DNA of 64,000 bases from Lycorma delicatula (lineage: Eukaryota; Arthropoda; Insecta; Hemiptera; Fulgoridae), in assembly GCF_047948215.1 (NCBI RefSeq), contig NC_134455.1, positions 344,930,997 through 344,994,996 of the forward strand, read 5' to 3'. Positions within the stretch are counted from its first letter, which is position 1, and each line of letters starts with the position of its first letter. A model generated the notes under the pieces. That model was not told the DNA's origin. It saw nothing but the letters and a program-made list of their open reading frames with translations, and made no database searches. Of the stretch, positions 41,201-47,200 are shown in pieces. The position numbers were made by a program, and so were the translations under genes.

Positions 41201-44200
41201 TTCAAGGAAATGTTCCAAAAAGGGAAGAAATGTTGAAATTTACATATTGCTAACAAGTACTACTAAAACGGCATTTGATTTATGAATTATTTTGTAGTAG
41301 GTTTTTATATTTAATGCATTTAAATTTACATTATTTCATGCGTTTGAATTTAAATGATTAATATGCACTTTTTATTAATATGGACACATTTATTTTTTTA
41401 CCTTATAATTTATTTTTATATTTATTTATCTTATTTATACTGACATAATCTGTAAAATTTATTTTTACGTACTGATCAGAATACAGAGTTATATATTTAA
41501 ACAAAGAGTAATGATAGTGTAATTAAATCTATAATAAATTTAACAGTTATTGATTAAAAAAAAAAGCGAACGCGTCTTATTATTAGATAATAAATAGAAA
41601 CATAAAAATCTATCTTCTACAGGAATATTATCAAAAAAGCAGTTTTTTATTTACAAATTACACTTACTATAATTTCTCCAAATTGATCAAAATGTTTCCG
41701 TAGTTCTGGCGCAGTGATATCTTTCTCCAGGTTTCCAATGAATAATGTTCGTGTTGCCTTTGGATGGAATTCATCTTGTTCTGCTTCATATGGCCTAAAA
41801 ATAGATAAATAAAAGTTACTCATTTAACTCTTTTGATAGCCAGCAACATATTTATACATTTATGAATTGACATCCACTAACTGCTACATACGGAATATAC
41901 ATGATTTCAATATCCATTCCCAATTGCTATAAACATGTAATAACATGATGTAATTTGATTGCAATTACATATATGTTTATTTCATGTTATTTGCCAGCTA
42001 AAGAGTTTCGTATCCTTTTTTTTGTCTATTCATGGTCAATAGTTTATTTGTCTGAGTAGACATTGTTTTGTTGGTTACGTTTATATTGAATTATAAATGT
42101 TGTATTATTTATTAGCTAAGATTAAAAAACTTTTCAGTTGGGATTTTGCCATTGCAGGTAAAAGCCTAAAATAATTACTATTACTTTTCAAATATCATCA
42201 TCAATGATTGATGAAATTATACTATAGATTTAGCAAAATGACAATTTCAGTTATCAGGATGATGATCCTTGCTGACAATTTTCAGGCTTTTCAACCATCA
42301 AATGATGGTCTTTTTCTCTTAATAGAATACTGAAATTTTTTCAGCATTTCTTAAGTAGTTAATATCAATTGATTTTGTCCCAGTTCAATAAATGTATGAT
42401 GGACTAACCTCTCTTTTGATCGAAGAACACTTTTTTTTATAGGCAAACAATAGGATATAATTATTATTGTCAGAAATATATGAGTAACACAATTTCATAC
42501 TGCTTCAAATTATGAAAAAATGTACCATAATTATGAGAAAAAATTACAAAGGAAATCTAAAAAATAAAAAAAAATTTAACTTTAAATATTTAAGTAATAA
42601 AGGAAAGGGGAAACTTTTGAAGAAAGATTACAAAATTTTGGGGTTTCCAGGAGGTAGAAAAGAAAAAGATCAAGAACACCTGGACAGAACAAAAGAAAGA
42701 AAAGATTTTGTGAAAGAATACTGAAGGAAGAGAAAAGAAGAGAAGAAATCGCAAAACATTTCATGGTGAACAAAATTGGCAACTAGACACATTCAAAAGA
42801 AAGTGTAATTTCACACATGAGAGTGCAAGGAAATAAAGAATTTGGAAAGAGACCTCCACTAATCAGAAAACCTGGACATGTCTAGCGTTTTGTTTCAGGA
42901 TCATATTATACTGCAAAGAGATGATAACTTTACATCATTCGGAAAATTATTCTTTAAAAAATACTTATTTACAGAAAGATGTCATAGATGCCCAATTCTT
43001 AAGTTAGGCAAGTTTTTCAGTTTTCTTACAATTCATCAGTCACTAATCAATCACTCTAAGATCTGTTGAACTACACTAAATCATCCTGTAATAATTAAAT
43101 ATCTCTGACACTTTTAGAGTGATAAATAATTTTTATGTTCTAGTCCATACATGAATCTCTTTACTGCCACATAACAGCATTTATCACTTTTCCGAGTATT
43201 TGCACGAACATTGGGGCTGCTGGTTTGTGTAAAAACTGATATTTTTAAACAGCAATTTTATCAATTTTCACATCAAATTTTATACTATTCAGCTACTCTA
43301 AATTTTGACACATATTTTTTAAATAAAAATGTTTGTTTTTTTCAATAGCCAATAATAAATGTTTATTTCAAATTGAAATTTACACAAGCAATAGTAAAAC
43401 ATTCAAATACCATTACTATACTCTAGTAAAACATTCAAATCACCACACGGATGACACTAGTTGTTTTAGAAATTAAATTCTCACTCCTTACATCTTTAAA
43501 AATAAGCATTAATTAAAAAAAAATACTTTCAATGTTACATTACGAGTTAATAATAAACATTAAAAAAAAAAAAAAAATAATAAGTAATGAAAGCATTCTA
43601 GAATTTAGAACAAATAAGTAATATAAGATCTGCTCCAAAGTTTTCTCTAAGTGTTTGGCCAGTACTGCAATAAAACTCTTATGAGCACCCTCTCTTGTCT
43701 TAATCTCAACCCAAGTGACTTTGCACTGTTCCCCTAGGTGAAGAACAGACTGAAAGCGAGGCACTTTACAAGCAATAATAACTTCCTTACAAGTAATGAT
43801 GACATGGGACGATGAAAGTGACCAGATCTCTGACAAAACATGGTAGGGTTTCTTTGAAGACTGGTTTCAAAGGATGGAGAAGTATATATAACATATGATG
43901 GAAATTATATTGAAAGATTTAAAAAATAAATTTGTATTATAAAAATTTCCTAGTGCCTATGTATACTTTCTATTTATAAGTACACTTTATCCCTAATTTT
44001 TGTTTTATAAAGCAAATTGTAATCAACTGTCAGATCATTTTTTACATCAGAATAAAGAATGAATAATTAGGAATCTGAATTTTGTATTATCTTTAACTTA
44101 CACTCCCCGTCACTTACCTGAATTCATTGTCATCAACATCATATCCTTGATAGGGAGCCACTTCAATTTTACATCCAAAGAAGAGCTTATCATGAGATAC

Positions 44201-47200
44201 CTGAAGTGCTTTCTCAACGTCTTCTGGTTTTTTAAAGCATACGAGAGCATATCTGTCTGCACCCTGGCCAACAACTTTGACCCAAGTCACTTTTCCATGC
44301 TTCTTGTATTCATGAAACAACCCGTCCTTCAAACTTGTATCTGACAATAAAACACAAAAACAATAATAAATACATAAATATTTTTTAAGTTCAGCAGACA
44401 GTTTATTCGCATTGACCTTTGGAAGACCAAATCCAGGTAAATAGAAAATTAAAAGAAAAGGTTCATTATGTATTGAGGAACATATTCTAATGTTTAAATG
44501 ATTATCATGCTTTTTAAATAAACTAACATATAAAAAAAAGAAAGATATGTCAACAAAATTGAAATATATTTCAGAACCAGGGCTATATGAATAGCAAATA
44601 AGTCAATTAAAAGAAATTCAGTAAAAATAGTGATTAAAATACATTTCCTGTTAAAGGAAATCTTTAATTGAATTGTATTTCAGATGTTTTTAAATCATGC
44701 ATTTTTTTTAGCTGCTTAGTACAGATATAAGCAAGCAATCATGATAGTTGGACATCTGAAAAACTAACAACTGGATAATCAGCATCTCACCAAACACATC
44801 ATCTAAATATTATAAAATTAATTCAGGCAAGTTTTAATTTATATAACTATATTTAGCCTCTCACTTCTAAAAAGAAAAAATATAAATATCCTAAAAAAAA
44901 TTTATAGATAATACAGAATAGATCTGTATTTCCACTACAAGTTTACAATTTAAAGTGAGGAATTGGTGCATAATATATACAATATACAGAATTACAATAA
45001 ATGATGCAGTAAAATCATACTTTGAGATTAACCACTGTCTAAAAAAAAGGCAATCACTTTATTGAACACTTACTAAAAGCCGAAATAAAAATTACACAAC
45101 ACTTTTCTTATCCATAATTTCAAACTTGAAATAATATAATTCCAACCTTTAACTTCAATAATCATTAATAACTATTATATTCGCTAATGAATACAGGAGT
45201 ACATTTCACATCTGAAAAATCTAAATAAAAATTATTGACCATGTATATTAAAAGCTACAGATAGAAAAAAAAATTTTTTGGCATGCCAGTAGACGAAGGT
45301 AGATTTCATTATCGCTAAGTAGGGGATAAAAAAGACTTCCACCTTAAAGTTAAGAAAAACTTCAAATTTACTCAATATGACAATGGTTGCATGGGAAAAA
45401 AATTTCACATGTTTAGAATATGACAACCCCCATCTTTTTACAATTCCAGAAACATTTTGGTCATCCCTTGCCATAAGGGTTGGTCATATCATGATCACTT
45501 TAAACAGATACAATTCTGTGCCTTGTCTTCAAAACCCAATTTTTCCATCCCCTGGGCCAACGGCAGGTGATATCAAAAACCTTTACTTATATATAAATTT
45601 TAGGCCCTTATCCAAAGAATAGTAGGAACTTTAAACGAATTCGATATTTTATTTTTTCAAAAAAGCCCTCCATTTCCAATCCCATGGTCAGATTTTGTCC
45701 ATTAACCAACTTGATCAAGATTTTGATTAATTATATTATGTATCAATTTGAAAGCAATTGGTGCAAAATTACGGCAGTTATCATGTCCACAACAAAGTAA
45801 AATATATAAATGTATATATATAAACTTTGAACTGACAATGGTTTTGGGGTCTGAGGAATGTGAAACATGAAGATATGTCAAAATTTTCTGGAAGTACAAT
45901 GGGTAACTATCTTATGAAATTTATCTAAAACAGGAACAAATTGCCTTCACATAAATCACAATCACGTAAGTTTTTTTGTCACTAGTGCATAATCTACCGT
46001 ACGCTTTCTGGATAGAATTTGTATGTATCAAGATTATTATTTAAATAAGTCTAAATATTATTAAATAAATAAGCCAATCTCTGTGGTAGAGTAGTAGCAT
46101 CTCAGACTTTCATCCAGAGGCCCTGTATTTGAATCCCGGTCAGGCATGACATTTTTCATATGCTACAAAATTCTATTTCCATATCCCACGCAGAGGCTTC
46201 AAGTTTATATGGTGATATCAAGCAAAAAAAAGAAGCTTTTTATTACATGAGGAAAGATGAGTGTAATAAAAGTAAGTTCTCTATTACATTTACTTATTAC
46301 TATCCTGACCACCCTGGTAAGGGAAGACATTCTCAGCCACCCCCTCCGTTCCGACCCCTTATGGACTTTACCAGAGGTCACCTTCGAAACCTCGGCTTTT
46401 GACATATTCCGGTCCACCTCAGCCAGGATGCGACTAATGTGAATGCCACTGGTAAAATGTTACAACTTAAAATTATTATTCAATTTTTTTACTTGAGTAA
46501 TATAATTCTTTTTTTATAATTAAATTTTTGTCAGCCATTTTTTTAAATTCTTTGAAAACATTTTATAATTTTTTTTAAATTTGATAATATATTTACATTA
46601 ATCCTTAACACGGTTCTTTATTCTAGCGGAAAATCATATTATTATGCCCATTTGTTTTCATTAAACCTTTGCTATTTTGCCCATTTTTTTTTACATGCTT
46701 TTGATCAATGCAGTGAAAAACTAATTTAAGGACCTATTTACGTACTTTTCTTATTATGAAATGTAAAACATAATATTTAAAACCTCAATTATATCATTAT
46801 CATTTACACGTGATAAATATGCCATTTTCTACTAATAAACATCATTTACAGTACCTAACTGTCATATCAATAATATTGTAAAAAGATAGTGAGTAATTCA
46901 AATAATAACATGAAGATCATTTACTCATAAAAAAATTACTAAAGAAAAATTATAGTAAAAACTCTTGCTATTTCTTATTTACATGTGGTCACACTGACAG
47001 ACACAAACAGTTGGAAATAAAAATATTACTAAAAATTACACATAAATAATAGTAAAATTATGAGAACTATAAAAGAAAACACTAAATAACACGATGAAAT
47101 AATAAAATTGTTACAACTAAATAAAACACATACAAAACTTAAGGACCAACACAATGAAAACAAATGCATGGTAACAGAAGAATACGAAACAAGACATGTA

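Noticed and set aside
41820..42030. Possible MITE with ends like aactctttt and aaagagtt
   Set aside because: The inverted match is short and imperfect, and no target duplication was found.
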